A stretch of DNA of 64,000 bases from Adiantum capillus-veneris (GCA_014529385.2 CM043963.1:108008412-108072411), one strand, 5' to 3'. Positions 44,417-57,015 are shown, numbered from the stretch's first letter. A program made the numbers and translations. The notes: a model not told the origin generated them from the letters alone.

Positions 44417-47400
44417 GTTGCTGTAGATTCACATGTGTGGTATTTCGACAGTGGTGCTACAAAGCACATTACCTCACATCGTGAATTGTTTACCTCTCTC
44501 GAGTCTGTCCCTCATGGGAATTCAGTCACTTGTGCCAACAACGCCTCTTATCGAGTTCAGGGAGTTGGAAAGATTGTGCTCACTGCTGCTAATGGCAGTT
44601 CCTTCACACTTGTTGATGCACTTTATGTACCTGGGATCAAGAAGAATCTCTTGTCTGTATCCGCACTTGCTAGACTTGGACTTGTAGTCAAATTTGTGGA
44701 TGAAAGATGTACAGTTCATGATCTCAGTTTTTGTGATGAAATTGATGCATCTGGCCTTTTGTGTCGTGGGCTGTATAAGATCACTTTGTATAACAAGTGT
44801 GGACAAAAATTTGCAAATGTTGTTGCAGATTCAAGGGCTATTTCAGATGCAAAACTTTGGCATGCACGTTTTGGTCATCTGAATTTTGCCAGTTTGCTGC
44901 GTTTGCAGAAATCTGATATGGTTGCTTCTTTGCCACCTCTTGAAGCACCTGTCAAACATGTTTGTGAAGGCTGTATTTTGGGTAAGATGCAGCGTTCTAA
45001 ATTTCCAAAGGATGGTTCAGTTCGGGCCACATGCAGGTTGCAGCTTGTGCATAGTGATGTTTGTGGGCCCATGCAAACTCCGTCCTTGGGCAATTTCCTG
45101 TACTTCGTGACTTTCATTGATGATTACTCCAGGCATGCATGGGTATTTCCGCTTAAAGCGAAGTCCGAAGTTTTTATGTGCTTCAAACAATTTTTGGCTA
45201 TGGCTGAAAATGTCTCGAAATGTACTATGGGCACCCTCCATTCCGATCGAGGGGGGGAGTATATGTCTCATGAATTTAATGCATTTCTGGCTAGTCGTGG
45301 GATAAAACACCAATGTACAGTGCCTTATACACCTCAGCAAAATGGTGTTGCTAAAAGGAAAAACAGGTCACTGACGGAAATGGCACGATGTATGGTCAAA
45401 AGTCAAGCTTTGCCGCATTCTTTTTGGCTTGAGGCCATCATGCATGTTTTTGGCTGCTTGGCATATGCTTTGGTGCCACAAGTGCAACGCAGAAAATTGG
45501 ATGATAAGGCTGTCAAATGTATTTTTGTTGGTTATAGTGCTGAAAGCAAAGGTTACAGGTTGTATCATCCGCAAACAAAATGTATTCTGGTTTCTCGAGA
45601 TGTAGTGTTTGTGGAAGATTCTGTTCGGCCCTTGCTGTCATGTACTAGAGACGATAATGTAAGCTCACAGGACATTTATGACACTTTGTTGCCTCTTTTC
45701 AGTGGTGGAAATACGAATGTAAGTTCCAATGAGGCAAATGTACAGCCTATGGGGGTTTCTGAAAATGTTTTAGATCAGCCTATTACTGATGCAGATGTAC
45801 ATGATGTACTTGATGAGAAAAGGGCTAAAAATGAGCAGGCTAGAGGTATGCCAAAATGGCTGGTGCACACTTTGCGTGACAGTAAATTGGATGCATCTTT
45901 GTCTAGTCATACTCGTTCAGGCTCTCACCATGCATCTTATGCATCAGATTGTTATGCTTTGGCTGTGTCTAGTTTACATGATGTTGAGGAGCCTCCGTCT
46001 TTTGATGAAGCACAGAATTCAAAAAATTGGATGTCTGCCATGCAATCAGAATATGATGCACTTATAGAAAATGACACATGGACTTTATGTGATTTGCCTC
46101 CTGGCAAAAAGGCCATTGGTACGAAGTGGGTTTACAAGTTGAAACGCAAGCCGGATGGTGAGATCGATTGCCATAAGGCTCGACTTGTTGCAAAGGGTTA
46201 TGCACAGCAAAAAGACATAGATTATGAAGAGACTTTTGCTCCCACTTGTCGTATGACTACTGTGCGTTTTCTATGTGCATTGGCAGCTCATTTTGGTTGG
46301 GATGTACATCAATCAGACATTGTTACTGCTTTCTTGAACGGTGACATATTTGAGGAAGTTTATGTAATGCAGCCTCGCGGTTTTGTCATAAAAGGACAAG
46401 AGGACAAAGTGTGCAAATGTAACAAGGCTTTGTATGGGTTGAAGCAATCTCCTCGTGCTTGGTATGAGAAAGCTGACACTCATTTGGTCAAACAAGGCTT
46501 TCGTAACAGTCCAACAGAAAGCACATTGTATGTAAAGCATGAGGGTGATGTACTTCTTATTGTGGTTCTTTATGTTGATGATTTGCTGATCACTGAACCA
46601 AATGAGAGACATATTGCTGAATTTAAGGCTGATTTGAATGCTATTTTCAAGATGAAAGATTTGGGGCTGTTGCATCATTATTTGGGTATACAGTTGAAGC
46701 AGTGTGATGGTGGTATTGCCTTGTGTCAAAAAAGTTACATAGAGACATTGCCATGTAAGTTTGGACTTGAGGATTGCAAACCTATTGCCACTCCCATGGA
46801 AACAGGTTTGAAGTTGAGTCTACATGATGCTGGTGATCCTGCTGATGTCACTCTTTACCAAACTGCTGTTGGCTGACTCATTTATGTATGTAACACGAGG
46901 CCGTATATTCAGTTTGCAGTCTCACAGGTAGCAAATTTATGCATCGCCTAGGGTCTAAGCATTTTGGCAGGCTGTCAAGAGAATTTTCCGCTACCTTAGT
47001 GGCACTTTACATCTTGGCTTGTTTTATCCCAAGGGGGGATCATTGCCGCCAGACTTACATGCTTTTTCGGACTCAGATTGGGCTGGTTGTTTTGACACGC
47101 GAGTGTCCACAAGTGGTTTTTGTTTCATGCTTGGCAGTTCATGTATATCATGGTTGAGCAAGAAGCAACCTACTGTGGCCACTTCGAGTTGTGAGGCTGA
47201 GTACAGGGCAGTCTTCACAGCTACGGTTGAGTGTGTATGGCTCAGACGCCTTATGGCTGATTTGGGTGTTGGACAGGATACTGCCAACACTATCTACACT
47301 GACAGTCAGAGCGCATTGGCAGTTGTGAGGAACCCAGTTTTTCATGCTCGCACAAAGCACATTGAGGTGCATTACCACTATGTCAGGGAGAGGCTCTCAG

Positions 47401-47528
47401 CAGGAGAGATCAGCTTGGCTTATGTGCCAACACATGACAACCTTGCAGATCTTTTCACAAAGGCATTGTCTCGTGAGAAGCTTGAAGCTTTCCGCAAAGC
47501 TTTGGGCTTACTCCCCTTTGTGGACTGA
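44417..47528 (+). pseudogene. pol of copia 2: protease, integrase, RT, RNase H
   Basis: An open stretch of 813 codons (44435-46876) holds protease WYFDSGATKH, a GAG-pre-integrase region (LWHARFGHLNF), an integrase core with HSDVCGPM, HSDRGGEYM and PQQNGVAKRKN (Lys at the catalytic Glu position, codon 45353-45355), and RT with VLYVDDLLIT. About 33 residues present in copia 1 are missing after FWLEAIM (45441). A TGA at 46874-46876 and shifts near 46940-47030 precede a well-kept RNase H (HAFSDSDWAGC, 47019-47528, ending LLPFVD). It is too damaged for autonomous movement, though recently active. Confidence 0.9.
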
Positions 47529-47603
47529 TCCTGTCCTCAGGGCATGGCACTTCCCTTTACTCATGTGCCAGCTCTCGTTCACCGCATCACTCCAGGGGGG
47601 ATT

Positions 47604-47830
47604 TGTTACCATATACATGTGGTAGTGATGTGTGTGAACACACTAGGACCGCCGGGGCATTTTTTCCCTCTTTTGGAGGTTTTTTCCCCCGTGCATCGTA
47701 TATACGCCCATCACTCTAGGGCTATCTATCTTTCCATTGCACACTAAGTAATACACTCTCTATTGTGTGCCTTGAGCTTCCTTTGTCTTCTCCAAGCTGT
47801 GTGTGTTTCTCTGCAACCCTAATTCCAACA
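47604..47830 (+). repeat. 3' LTR of copia 2
   Basis: 227 bp, TGTTACCATATAC...ATTCCAACA. The PPT is directly upstream. Confidence 0.93.
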
Positions 47831-47835
47831 AGAGA

Positions 47836-48650
47836 GGTACGAAGGGAAAAAGCAACAACGCTTGACAGCTCGCTTGCAATTCAAGTGCAGCAGTGCCACT
47901 AGAAACCTTCCTTTTCTAGATCATCTTTAAAAATTGCATGACTTTCCAACTGGCGTTGGTTAGATGCGACAATTTTAGAGGCAAAGAGGAATGAAGTGTT
48001 GATTACTAAAGAGGAAGAGGAGATGTCAAGGGGTTGCAATTGGCATGTAAATTTTCACAACTTCCTTTTTGAGCTCCACATGATCACATTACTTTTGTAA
48101 CTTTAAGTTTGTTTCAGTTTTGTGGCTGCAGTATCATAAATATGGAGCTTTCTAGTCGCATGAGAGACACTTTAGAGTGCAACGGATAGACGAACAAAGG
48201 GTCACCTTCGATAGTGGTGTTAGGGTAAGCTTCGTCCAAGAAAGTAGGAGTAGTGCCATGGATGAGAACGCAGAGACTAGCCAGCTTGAATACTTTGGCT
48301 ACATCCAAGACATCTTGAAGATCAGCTTTAGAAAGTTTGATATTTTCGGGTGTGGAAAAATGCACGGGATATGTTCGTACTTTCGTAGCATTGTGAACAA
48401 GTTGTGTACACACCAGATCCACTATGGAGAGAAATTGATGAAAAAGATCTTTCTAAACTACATTGGAGCAAGCAAGTGTGTGAAGGATTGGAAGTTGAGG
48501 TCGAAGAGCTTCATGAACAAAGCGCAGGGCTGACGGATAATGTAAGTTTGGATTTTGAGCTGGAGGTCAGTGGTGAGCGGATTCCTGAACCTAAAATTGA
48601 GCTTTCAAATACTCCGCCCAAAGACCACGCACCATATCTGCGGTCATACA
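47836..48650 (+). pseudogene. CACTA transposase C-terminal part (DUF4216-like)
   Basis: Right after the copia 2 target repeat the text continues RYEGKKQQRL. Further on, RVSFVQESRSSAMDENAE, YFGYIQDILKISFRKFDIF and PDPLWREIDEKD resemble the DUF4216 region at the C-terminus of CACTA tnp2 proteins. Frame shifts occur near 47930-48190 and 48410. The right edge, where gypsy B gag text begins, is approximate. Confidence 0.65.
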
Positions 48651-48657
48651 CCATACC

Positions 48658-48933
48658 ATGGTGGCTTCACAAATCAATTTCCAACAAGGGGCTAAGAGAA
48701 ATCCTAAGCCCACGGAAAACAAGGACCGTAACGAGCCTAAGGGGGGGAAGAAAAATGTCCAAAAGTCTCCTAAAGGCAACGCCAACAACAACAAAGCTAA
48801 GGAGAAGGGAGTTTATAAAGGCAAAAATAAACTCTCTCCTGAAGAACTAGAGCGTTATCGTAAAGATAATCGCTGTTTCAAGTGCGGGGAGCAAGGGCAT
48901 GCCTATCATGCTTGTCCCCACAAGAGTACATGA
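48658..48933 (+). pseudogene. gag C-terminus with CCHC knuckle, gypsy B
   Basis: A Lys/Asn-rich basic linker leads to RCFKCGEQGHAYHACP, an intact CX2CX4HX4C knuckle (about 48870-48912), and a TGA at 48931-48933. The knuckle binds RNA. Only the last 90 codons of gag survive. Confidence 0.75.
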
Positions 48934-48954
48934 AATGAGCCTCCTAGAGCTACC

Positions 48955-49413
48955 TTGGTCGAAATCCAAGAAGAGGATGCTCACCACAATCCTCTATGCC
49001 ATGCTTGGGGAAAGGTAAGAGAACATGATGCTTTCATTCTCTTTGACCCTGGTTCTACTCACAATTTCATATCCACAGAGTTGGCCACCAAGCTAGGCAT
49101 CCAAGCCTATGAGATGGGAGATGTCCGACATGCCGATGGTGCTTTCAAGGGGCAAGAAGCCTCATTCACTCCCTTAATTGGGAAATTGATGCTCCATGTC
49201 CAAAGCTATGTGGACAAGGAGGACTTCTTTATCTCTCCTCTCAAGCACGAGGATGTAATCCTAGGGGCACCACGGTTTGATTGCATGGCTGCCAATGTTA
49301 AATTCCCTAAAAGGCAAATCTACTTTAGGTTCAGGGAAAAAGATATGTACATAGATGCTAAGGAGTTGGGTAACACCATACCCATTGTACATAGGCAAGC
49401 TTTCAATATATAA
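48955..49413 (+). pseudogene. Protease region of gypsy B
   Basis: A 152-codon open stretch with ILFDPGSTHNFIS, where the retropepsin site reads D-P-G in place of D-S/T-G, and the later ILGAPRFDCMAA hydrophobic-hydrophobic-Gly motif. It ends at TAA (49411-49413) before a spacer into RT. Confidence 0.75.
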
Positions 49414-49427
49414 AGAGCTCTATTTCC

Positions 49428-50935
49428 GTGTACATGATTTTTGTTAAAGATTCTCAAAATGAACCTAATGCTTTAGCAAAAGAAAATATAAACAATCAAA
49501 AGGAATTAGAGTTATCCAATTTCCTCAAGGGGTTTCAAGATGTTTTCATTCACGATATCCCTTGTGAACTACGTCCAAAACGAGGCAACGATGACCATGC
49601 AATTGAACTTCTTCTAGGAAGTTCACCGCCTAATAAACCTCCTTATAGGGTTTCTCAAGATGAATAAGAGGAGATTATGCGGAAAGTGCACGAGTTAGTT
49701 GAGAAGGGAATGGTTAGGCCTAGCTCATCTCCATTTTGTTCACTAGTGTTAAAAGAAAGACAACACATATCGTATGTGTGTCAACTATAGAGCACTAAAT
49801 GGGATCACTATCAAAAATAGGTATCCCGTTCCACGGGTAGAAGATATATTTGATAAGCTACAAGGGTCGACCTACTTCAGTAGGATTGACTTGAAAAGTG
49901 GCTACCATCAAATAAGGATAGTTGATCAAGACATTGTAAAGACCGCATTTCGTACCGTGTTTGGTCTTTACGAGTACATTGTCATGCCTTTCGGCTCGAT
50001 CAACGCACCAACCACATTTAACCGCTTGATGGAGAAACTATTCAGGCCTCACCGAACCTTTACTGAAGTGTTATTTGATGATATAATCATCTACTCTAAC
50101 TCACTAGACGAGCACAAGCAACACCTCTAGGTAATATTTCAAGTCTTACGAGAGAATAAACTTTATATTAATCGAAAGAAAAGTGAGTTTTTCTTACAAG
50201 AGATGCAGTATCTAGGTCACATTATCTCTCAAGATGGCATCCAAATGGGTCCATCAAAGCTAGAGGTAATAAAAGGATGGCCTAATCCAAGAAATCTACA
50301 TGAACTAAGAAGCTTTATAGGTATGTGTGCATACTATAGACGCTTCATAGAAAAGTTCTCACAAATCGTGGGACCATTACATGACCTAACAAAGAAAAAC
50401 GTTAGGTATATATGGTCCACCAAGGAGAACAATGCTTTCAAAAATCTTAAAGAAAAGCTTATCTCTCAAACTGTGCTTACACTACCGGATCTCTCAAAGC
50501 CATTTGAGGTCCAATGCGACGCCTGTGGTGATTGCCTTGGAGCTGTTTTGCTCCAAGAAGGGCATGCCATAGCCAACGACAGTCGAAGGCTCGACCCTAT
50601 TGAGTAAGCTCTAGGCATATATGAGAAGGAACTCTTAGTAGTTCTACATGCTCTAGACTCGTGGAAGCACTATTTATTGGGGCTCCTTTCATTCTACGGA
50701 CGGATCACCAAATCCTTAAGTACTTCATGATGCAGACCAAGCTCTCCGACAAACAAATGAGGTGGGCAAATTTCCTTTCACAATTTCATTTTCATATTGC
50801 TCACATTGCTGGCAAGCATAATCAAGCAGCCAATGTACTCTCAAGACGGTCGAGAGTGAATGCGGTATCCATAGCAACTCACAATGATCTATCTTCTATG
50901 AGTACGCTATTGATCCCGATTTTAGAGATGTGATT
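49428..50935 (+). pseudogene. Reverse transcriptase and RNase H of gypsy B
   Basis: RT pieces: ELVEKGMVRPSSSPFCS (after a TAA at 49665-49667), [46 protein letters not shown] and the catalytic VLFDDIIIYS. A TAG at 50128-50130 and a TAA near 50605 interrupt. RNase H begins FEVQCDACGDCLGAVL and ends NQAANVLSRR. Several shifts separate the pieces. Confidence 0.85.
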
Positions 50936-51813
50936 TCAGGCCTTGCACTAGAGAAGAAAGAAGAACCATTTACCCTACAAGATGGATATCTTCTCTATGG
51001 CAATAGGCTATGCGTTACTAGCTCACTAAATGACAGAATGATGTATGAATCTCATGCTCCTCCTTATGTGGGGCATAGAAACCTACTTCTATTGGCCTAC
51101 CATGAAAGCAAACATGCAAGAGTATGTCCCAAAATGCGTGGTTTGTCAAAAGATGAAGTTTGATAGGGGGAAGCAACCCAGTTTGCTTCAACCTTTGCCA
51201 ATCCCTAATTCATCATGGGAGAGCATATCCATGTATTTCATCTTTGGATTACCCAAGTCTATCCATGGGAATATGGATGATAGTAGACAGGTTTAGCAAA
51301 CAAGCACATTTCATACCTATCAAAAAGACTATCAAAGCCCATCAAATGGCAACCCTCTTTATATCACAAATCTTCAATTACCATGGCTTGCCAATGTCCA
51401 TAGTGTCAGATAGAGATCCTAGAATGACTAGTAATTTTTGGAAGGGTCTCTTTGAGAATTCAGGTATAAAGCTAAACTTCTCTTTGGCCTATCATCCCCA
51501 AACAGATGGCCAAAGTGAAATAGTTAACCTAACAATTCTTGATCTACTAAAATCTTATGTCATAGAAGTAGATCAAAAGTGCCAATGGGAGAAGTACTTA
51601 CCCTTAGTGGAGTATGCTTACAATAACACTGTACATACCTCCGCCAGAAAAGCACCTTTCGAGGTAATTGAGGGAAGATCCAAAAGTCCCCTGCTACTTA
51701 AGGTACACCGGAAGATCTTCGCGGCAGATGAGTATAGCCGAGACCTACAAGAATCTTTCCAAAAGATTAAGGATGCTATCTCTATCTCACAGCAAAGGCA
51801 AAAGGCTACTTAA
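50936..51813 (+). pseudogene. Integrase of gypsy B
   Basis: The zinc-binding part is diverged (APPYVGHRN, CVVCQKMKF). The first catalytic Asp is replaced by Tyr (SMYFIFGLP, codon 51234-51236, where gypsy A has AMDFIFDLP). The second Asp (VSDRDPRM) and the Glu (TDGQSEIVN) are kept. The frame changes at about 51150, 51270 and 51810. Confidence 0.83.
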
Positions 51814-52322
51814 GCACAAAAGAGCTCAAGCCTTTAAACAAAATGATTGGGTCTTGCTTAGATTTCCCAAGGCTCGATTAAGGCACACAACGGGCAAGAA
51901 TCCTACGGACACCAAAAAACTATGCTAAGTTAGCAAAAAGGTACTATGGTCCCTTCCAGATTCTTAAACCAATCAATGAGATGGCCTATCAACTCAAGTT
52001 GCCTAGTCATTGTCTCATACACAATTCTTTCCATGTGAGCCTACTAAAACCTTACAAAGAAGAGCCACCTCAAGAACCAACTATTGAAGAACCACCGGAG
52101 ATCGAGGACCAAGAAGAGGTGCTGCAGCCTGAGTCCATTCTCCGACATGAAGACAAGGTATTGAGAGGCGGTAAGATTATCCGACGGTATCTTATTAAGT
52201 TTAAGAACTATCCTTTTGAAGATGCTAGATGGATGCAAGGCATACAATCAAAGGATAACCTAAACCTTGTCAATGCTTACAATGCTTCCCTACAGGAAGC
52301 AAATGTAAAAATGTTTAAATGA
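51814..52322 (+). pseudogene. Integrase tail and chromodomain of gypsy B
   Basis: NDWVLLRFPKARLRH, then KLPSHCLIHNSFHVSLLKPY, an acidic linker, and a chromodomain-like module (PESILRHEDKV, RRYLIKFKNYP, ARWMQGIQ). It ends with TGA at 52320-52322. The last part (51981-52322) is a clean open frame. Confidence 0.8.
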
Positions 52323-52650
52323 ACAAAGTTTTTGTCTTATAAGACTCTCTTTTTCTTTATTGTACACAAATGTTAAGAAGTATGCATACTTAGGATCATG
52401 TTTGCGAAGACGACGTCTCCCGAACACCAAGTAGAGCTTGTCACTCTACTATGGAAAATTGATAGGACTGACGCGCAGACATGCTTGCGGTAGCTTAGGC
52501 TCTCAAGTGCCAAATTGATTAGTCATCCATTCTGGAACGGTGTCGTAGGGTAAAGTAGGGATCCTCTACCCGCTAGAAAAAGGACTAATGACTAGGCTTT
52601 ATCGTCTCTACTTCATAGTCGAGGACGACTATGATTTCAAGAGGAGGTAA
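52323..52650 (+). other. 3' non-coding region and PPT of gypsy B
   Basis: No coding support. It ends TTTCAAGAGGAGGTAA, a purine-rich tract adjoining the LTR start at 52651. Confidence 0.65.
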
Positions 52651-53014
52651 TGTCATAATAAATAATATCTAATTCTCCTAAATGATTTTCTCATGTTAAA
52701 CTGATCATTTGATATGGGAAAGTACCAAGGGAGAAAAAGCTAGAATATTGGTAAGACTGGCAGACTGGTCACAGTAGGGATCCAAAGGGGGGCCATTTGC
52801 AGAAGAGCAATGTGCATGAATGGTGCTTCAGAGACCTTAGGGTTTAGACAATTAAGACTTCCAAAATGCTAAGGTTCCAAAATTCAAAGGTAAAGTCCAA
52901 ATGGTCAAGCTTAACAGAATTGGATGCTTATGTGAAGACCATAAAGTCTTTACATATCCCTAGATGGGAGGGGGCGAGCCCTAAAGGTAGGGGAAGAGAG
53001 AGAAGAGGTGAGAA

Positions 53015-53072
<58 letters not shown>

Positions 53073-54270
53073 GCTTCCCTTTACACAAAGGGCATAGTGG
53101 ACACACGTCAGGTTCCTAGCCCAGTTGCCCCCAAAGTGCATTCAAATTCTATTGGATGGCCATAGAGGTGGACCAATGAGAATTAGGCTAGAGTAAATTT
53201 ATTTTAATTCATTTAAAATCACTTGATAAAAGAACCAATAGAAATTAAGCTCTCTAGAAGACTATTGGACAGTCTGCCAAGGGGTCAAATGAGCATTCAG
53301 CAACCGAATAGCCTCCCTGATTCCTATTGGCCAGAAGACTAAGAGGTCCAATGAGAGTTTAATTGAATTATTTAAATACCTAAAGCTCTCACAAAAGAGG
53401 AAAGAGGGACACATGTCACAAGGCTAGCAATTATGCTTCTAATTTATGATCGGCTAAGCTTTACAGGGGCCAATGGGATGCCAGCATGAGCAATTAGCAA
53501 GAGGGGTCGACCAAGAGAAAGAGGGGGGCTGATTTTTGCAAGGCATTATTGCACACACACTCGCACAAACTCATGTGTGAAGTAAAGAAGACTATCTCCT
53601 TCTCAAGCTTTAATGGAAAGCTCATCATCTAATCCATGCTTGTGAGAAGGGAGGCCTACAACAACAACTTTTGGCTTTGTGATGAAAATCCAACCAAGAG
53701 CCAAGCTCCAATGCATGCTCATCTCCTCTACCATGCTAATTACTAAGCTATGCTAAGCTATTAAGAGTGATTATGTGAGGGGAAATACTTCTTTCTCGTA
53801 AGAATACTTTTTCTTCCTCTAGATCTACTCTCATACCCCGCTCGCTCTCACCATCTTCGAAGGTGTGTGAGGTCTTGGGTCTGAGACCGTGAGGGAATTG
53901 ATGTTGTGTTTTACAAGTGTAAGCTTGGTGCTTGAAGCTTCCATCTCATTGCACCATCAAGTTATTGAAGGAACACAAAGTATTGTATTGTAAAACATCT
54001 CCCTTGATGGGGGAAACCTATAATACAAAGCCTTATGGAGGGGGGACCTCCGGCTCCATGTAAATCCGGTCCTTAATTTTTGTCAATAGCTTTATTTTTG
54101 TGTCGTTTTGAAGTATTGTTCATGCCTATCTAACTAGGTGTTATTCTTTTGTTGCTCTCTCCATCCAAGCACTCTTGCTATGCTCATTAGGAATCTATCC
54201 TTAATAAAATGCTCACGATATCTAAGTTATTTTCCACTATACACAAGTTATTAGACCATCAAATGTTACA
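52651..54270 (+). repeat. 3' LTR of gypsy B (about 1.6 kb)
   Basis: Begins TGTCATAATAAATAAT and ends AAATGTTACA. Contains a CT tract (about 53019-53069). Several ordered blocks match the solo LTR at 19420-20938. Confidence 0.78.
53019..53069. repeat. (CT)n microsatellite within the gypsy B LTR
   Basis: About 25 CT units. Confidence 0.95.
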
Positions 54271-54660
54271 GAAAACCTAACAGTTTCTTCTATGCATGGG
54301 GCGCCATAAGGATATGCATGAAAGTGGAAAAACTGATGGTACTTCTTGTATGACCATCCTTTGGTATCACAATCTTTCAAGTGGACCACAACCATGTCAT
54401 GACTCATTAAGGATGACCCTCCCCTTTTGAACCTCCAGCTCAGACCTCTCTCTTTCAGGCTTCAAGAAATCATTTGCTATTGTTAACATTTTTGTAACAT
54501 CCTTTTTACTATTGTTGACAACATTCCAATGGGCTCAAGCCTAATTGAATGTGTATGTAAGTATAAAATCAATGTACTTTGCTTTTGTATGATTGATTTC
54601 TATAAATAGAATTGCTATTTTTATCCACACATGCACATTTCCCATAAGCTACAACAGTCA
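54271..54660. other. Spacer before copia 3
   Basis: No LTR or convincing tRNA primer site for copia 3 is found here. TGGTATCACAAT at about 54362 is only a partial match to the family primer site. Confidence 0.35.
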
Positions 54661-57015
54661 ATGGCCAGGGTTGACAACAAGGATGTTTTCTGCATATAGT
54701 CTTCCCAAGACAAACAAGATGGGGACAATTCTCCACTTTGGGTATACATGATGCACCATGTCCTTGTTGAAAAGGGTGTTTGAAACATTTCATGTGGTTA
54801 TGATATAAGGTCATGTTCTATAGATATAGGTTCTATGGATGCTGGTGTAGGTTCTAGAGATTATGTTGATAGAGTTATTATGTGGAATGTTGAGCAAGCA
54901 TGTTGGGATCCTAAGGATACATACGATCATGTGTTGATTGCACTTTATTTGAGTGTTTCCTCAACACAAACAACAAAGTAAGCATAGCTTCTATATATGC
55001 ACGCTCAAATTTGGCAAAAATTTCTTACTTGCATAAAGAGCTAGTCCAAGGTTATGCACAAGGATGATGATATGGATGCATTTCTTATGGAGATTAAAAA
55101 TATTAATGAGAAATTAATTGCCATGGTGAGGTCATTCCTTACAATATTTTTGCACAAATAGTTCCTGATGCTTTCCCGGAGTCTTATCAAGATTTTCTCT
55201 TCACCTTTAGGCTTGTGATAGAGAATAAGCCTAATGATGTGAAGTTTGTTGGTCTTGTTTCTGTATTGTTGTAAGAGGCCCAATTAAAAAAGATAAGGAC
55301 AAGGAGCGTGCAATCGAACATGCAATTATGGTTGCACAACAAAAGAAGAATACCATTATTGCCACCTCCAATGCTTTTGGAGGTAGCAAGCCTAGCTCGT
55401 GCTTCTTCAAAAAACAATAAGTCCGATCAATTTTGATAGTTTATTATTGCAAACTCATCCCTTGTTAGCATGTATCAAAGAGACAAGTATGACCTCACAC
55501 AATAAATATGACACGGTGTTTTCTCTATCTAATGGTGGGAGTATGAAAGTAAGTCCTAATGAGGTACTTATGCAACCCATGAAAGTTTCAAACAATGCTA
55601 CATATCATCCATTTTTTGATGCATATTTACAAGATGTAATTGATAAAAATAGCGTAAAAAATGAGTAGGCTAGAGGAAGCCAAGATGGTTGCAACGTATG
55701 AACCTTGCATGATAGTGAATTGGGTGCACCTTGGTCTAGTGACACTCGCTCAAGTTATTAGCATGCCTCTCATGCATCCGATTGCTATGTTTTGGTATGT
55801 AGGATGAGGAAGAACCTATCATTTGATGAAGCACAAGTTCAAAGACATGGTTGATGGTCGCAATGCAATTTAATATGATGCTATTGTGAAGAATGGCATG
55901 TGATCTTTGTGTGAATTTATTCCTAGAAAAAAGTCCATTGATACTAAGTGGGTTTTCAAGTTAATATGTAAGCTTAATGGTAGTGTCGATACCTATAAGG
56001 CTAGACTTGTGGCAAAAGGATATGCTTAATAGAACGACATTGATTTTGATGAGACTTTTGCTCCCACTTTTTGTACGACAATCATTTTTAGCATTGTGCA
56101 TTGGCTACTGATAATGGTTGGGATGTACATCAGCAGGGCATAATATTGCATTTTTTAATGGAGATCTATGTATGTATCGCAACCTTGTGGTCTTTTTAAA
56201 GAAGGGATGGAAAACAAGGTGTGCACGCTTAAGAATGCTTTTCATTATTTAAACAAGGCTCCACATGCTTGGTATGAAAATATTCATGCTTCCTTGGCTG
56301 CACATGGTTTTCAAATAGTCAAGCAAGACCACTTTGTATGTCAAGCATGCAGATGATGTATTCTTGATCATTGTGTTTTATGTTCATGACATTTCTCTAA
56401 CTCGACTAAAGGAGGGACATATTGCTGATTGTAAGACCAATTTGAATGCCTCCTTTGAGATGTGAGATTTGGGTCTTTTGCATCTTTAATTGGGCATGCA
56501 ATTAAAGTATCTTGATGGAGGTATTGCTTTGTATTAGACAAAGTAAATTGTAACATTGCTCCATAGATTTAGACTTGAAGATTGCAAGCCTATGTTCCTA
56601 TGGAGGTAGGTTTGGAGCTAAGTCTTCATGATGCTGAAGACCACTTTGATGTCATTGGCTATCCACACGTTGTTGGTTGTCTAATTTATGTATGCCTTAC
56701 AAGGCTAAATGTTGAGTATGTAATGTAGCAAGTGAGCAGATTTATGCATAACCTAGGCTTCTTACCCATTTGGAGGTAGCTAAGTGGATTCTTGCTACTT
56801 GAGTAGAACTATACTTCTTGGGATTTTTTATCCTAAGGGGGATCATTGCCACCAAGGTAGAACTATATGCCAGGGAAAGAATCTCTACATGAGAGCTCAG
56901 CTTGGTTTATGTGCCTATGCACGACAACCCTACCGATCTTTTTACAAAGTCCCTAACTCGTGAGAAGTTTGAAGCTTTTTGCAAATCTTTGGGCTTACTC
57001 CCCTTTGTGAACTAA
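54661..57015 (+). pseudogene. Copia 3: degraded gag-pol of the same family
   Basis: Starts ATG (54661) with GDNSPLWVYMMHHVLVEKG, recognisably the gag of copia 1/2 but with many stops. After gag remnants (to about 55430), protease and integrase are missing. RT pieces appear at about 55900-56700 (KVCTLKNAFHYLNKAPHAWYE), and the RNase H tail ends LLPFVN at 57013-57015. Stop codons and shifts throughout make it the oldest copia of the three. Confidence 0.8.

Larger units (their letters stand above)
42698..47830 (+). mobile_element. Complete Ty1/copia element 2 (5,133 bp) with 5-bp target duplication
   Basis: AGAGA at 42693-42697 and 47831-47835 flank LTRs 42698-42978 and 47604-47830. PBS CGGTATCAGAGC (42981-42992) has one mismatch to the initiator tRNA-Met primer site. 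The PPT TCCAGGGGGGATT (47591-47603) is in place. Apart from a duplication in the 5' LTR, the LTRs differ at only about two positions by eye, so it is young. Same family as copia 1, opposite orientation. Confidence 0.93.
37915..48650 (+). mobile_element. CACTA (En/Spm-type) element, right end lost, with copia 2 nested inside
   Basis: The left terminus CACTACAAGAGCTC (37915) is the classic CACTA start. It is followed by inverted subterminal motifs ACCGACG/CGTCGGT (37951-37977) known from this superfamily. Subterminal tandem repeats, a tnp2 transposase and a DUF4216-like tail follow on the plus strand. The matching CACTA right end is not seen before gypsy B sequence begins near 48655. Confidence 0.8.
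48655..54270 (+). mobile_element. Ty3/gypsy element B (chromodomain type), 5' truncated
   Basis: The gag knuckle, protease, RT, RNase H, integrase, chromodomain, PPT and a long 3' LTR (52651-54270) are present. The 5' LTR and most of gag are missing, replaced by CACTA sequence. Integrase and RT are related to those of gypsy A, but the LTR is a different, 1.6-kb type shared with the solo LTR at 19420-20938. Confidence 0.85.

Noticed and set aside
48114-48422. Minus-strand 102-codon frame
   Set aside because: The opposite strand carries recognisable CACTA transposase text, so this is an antisense shadow.
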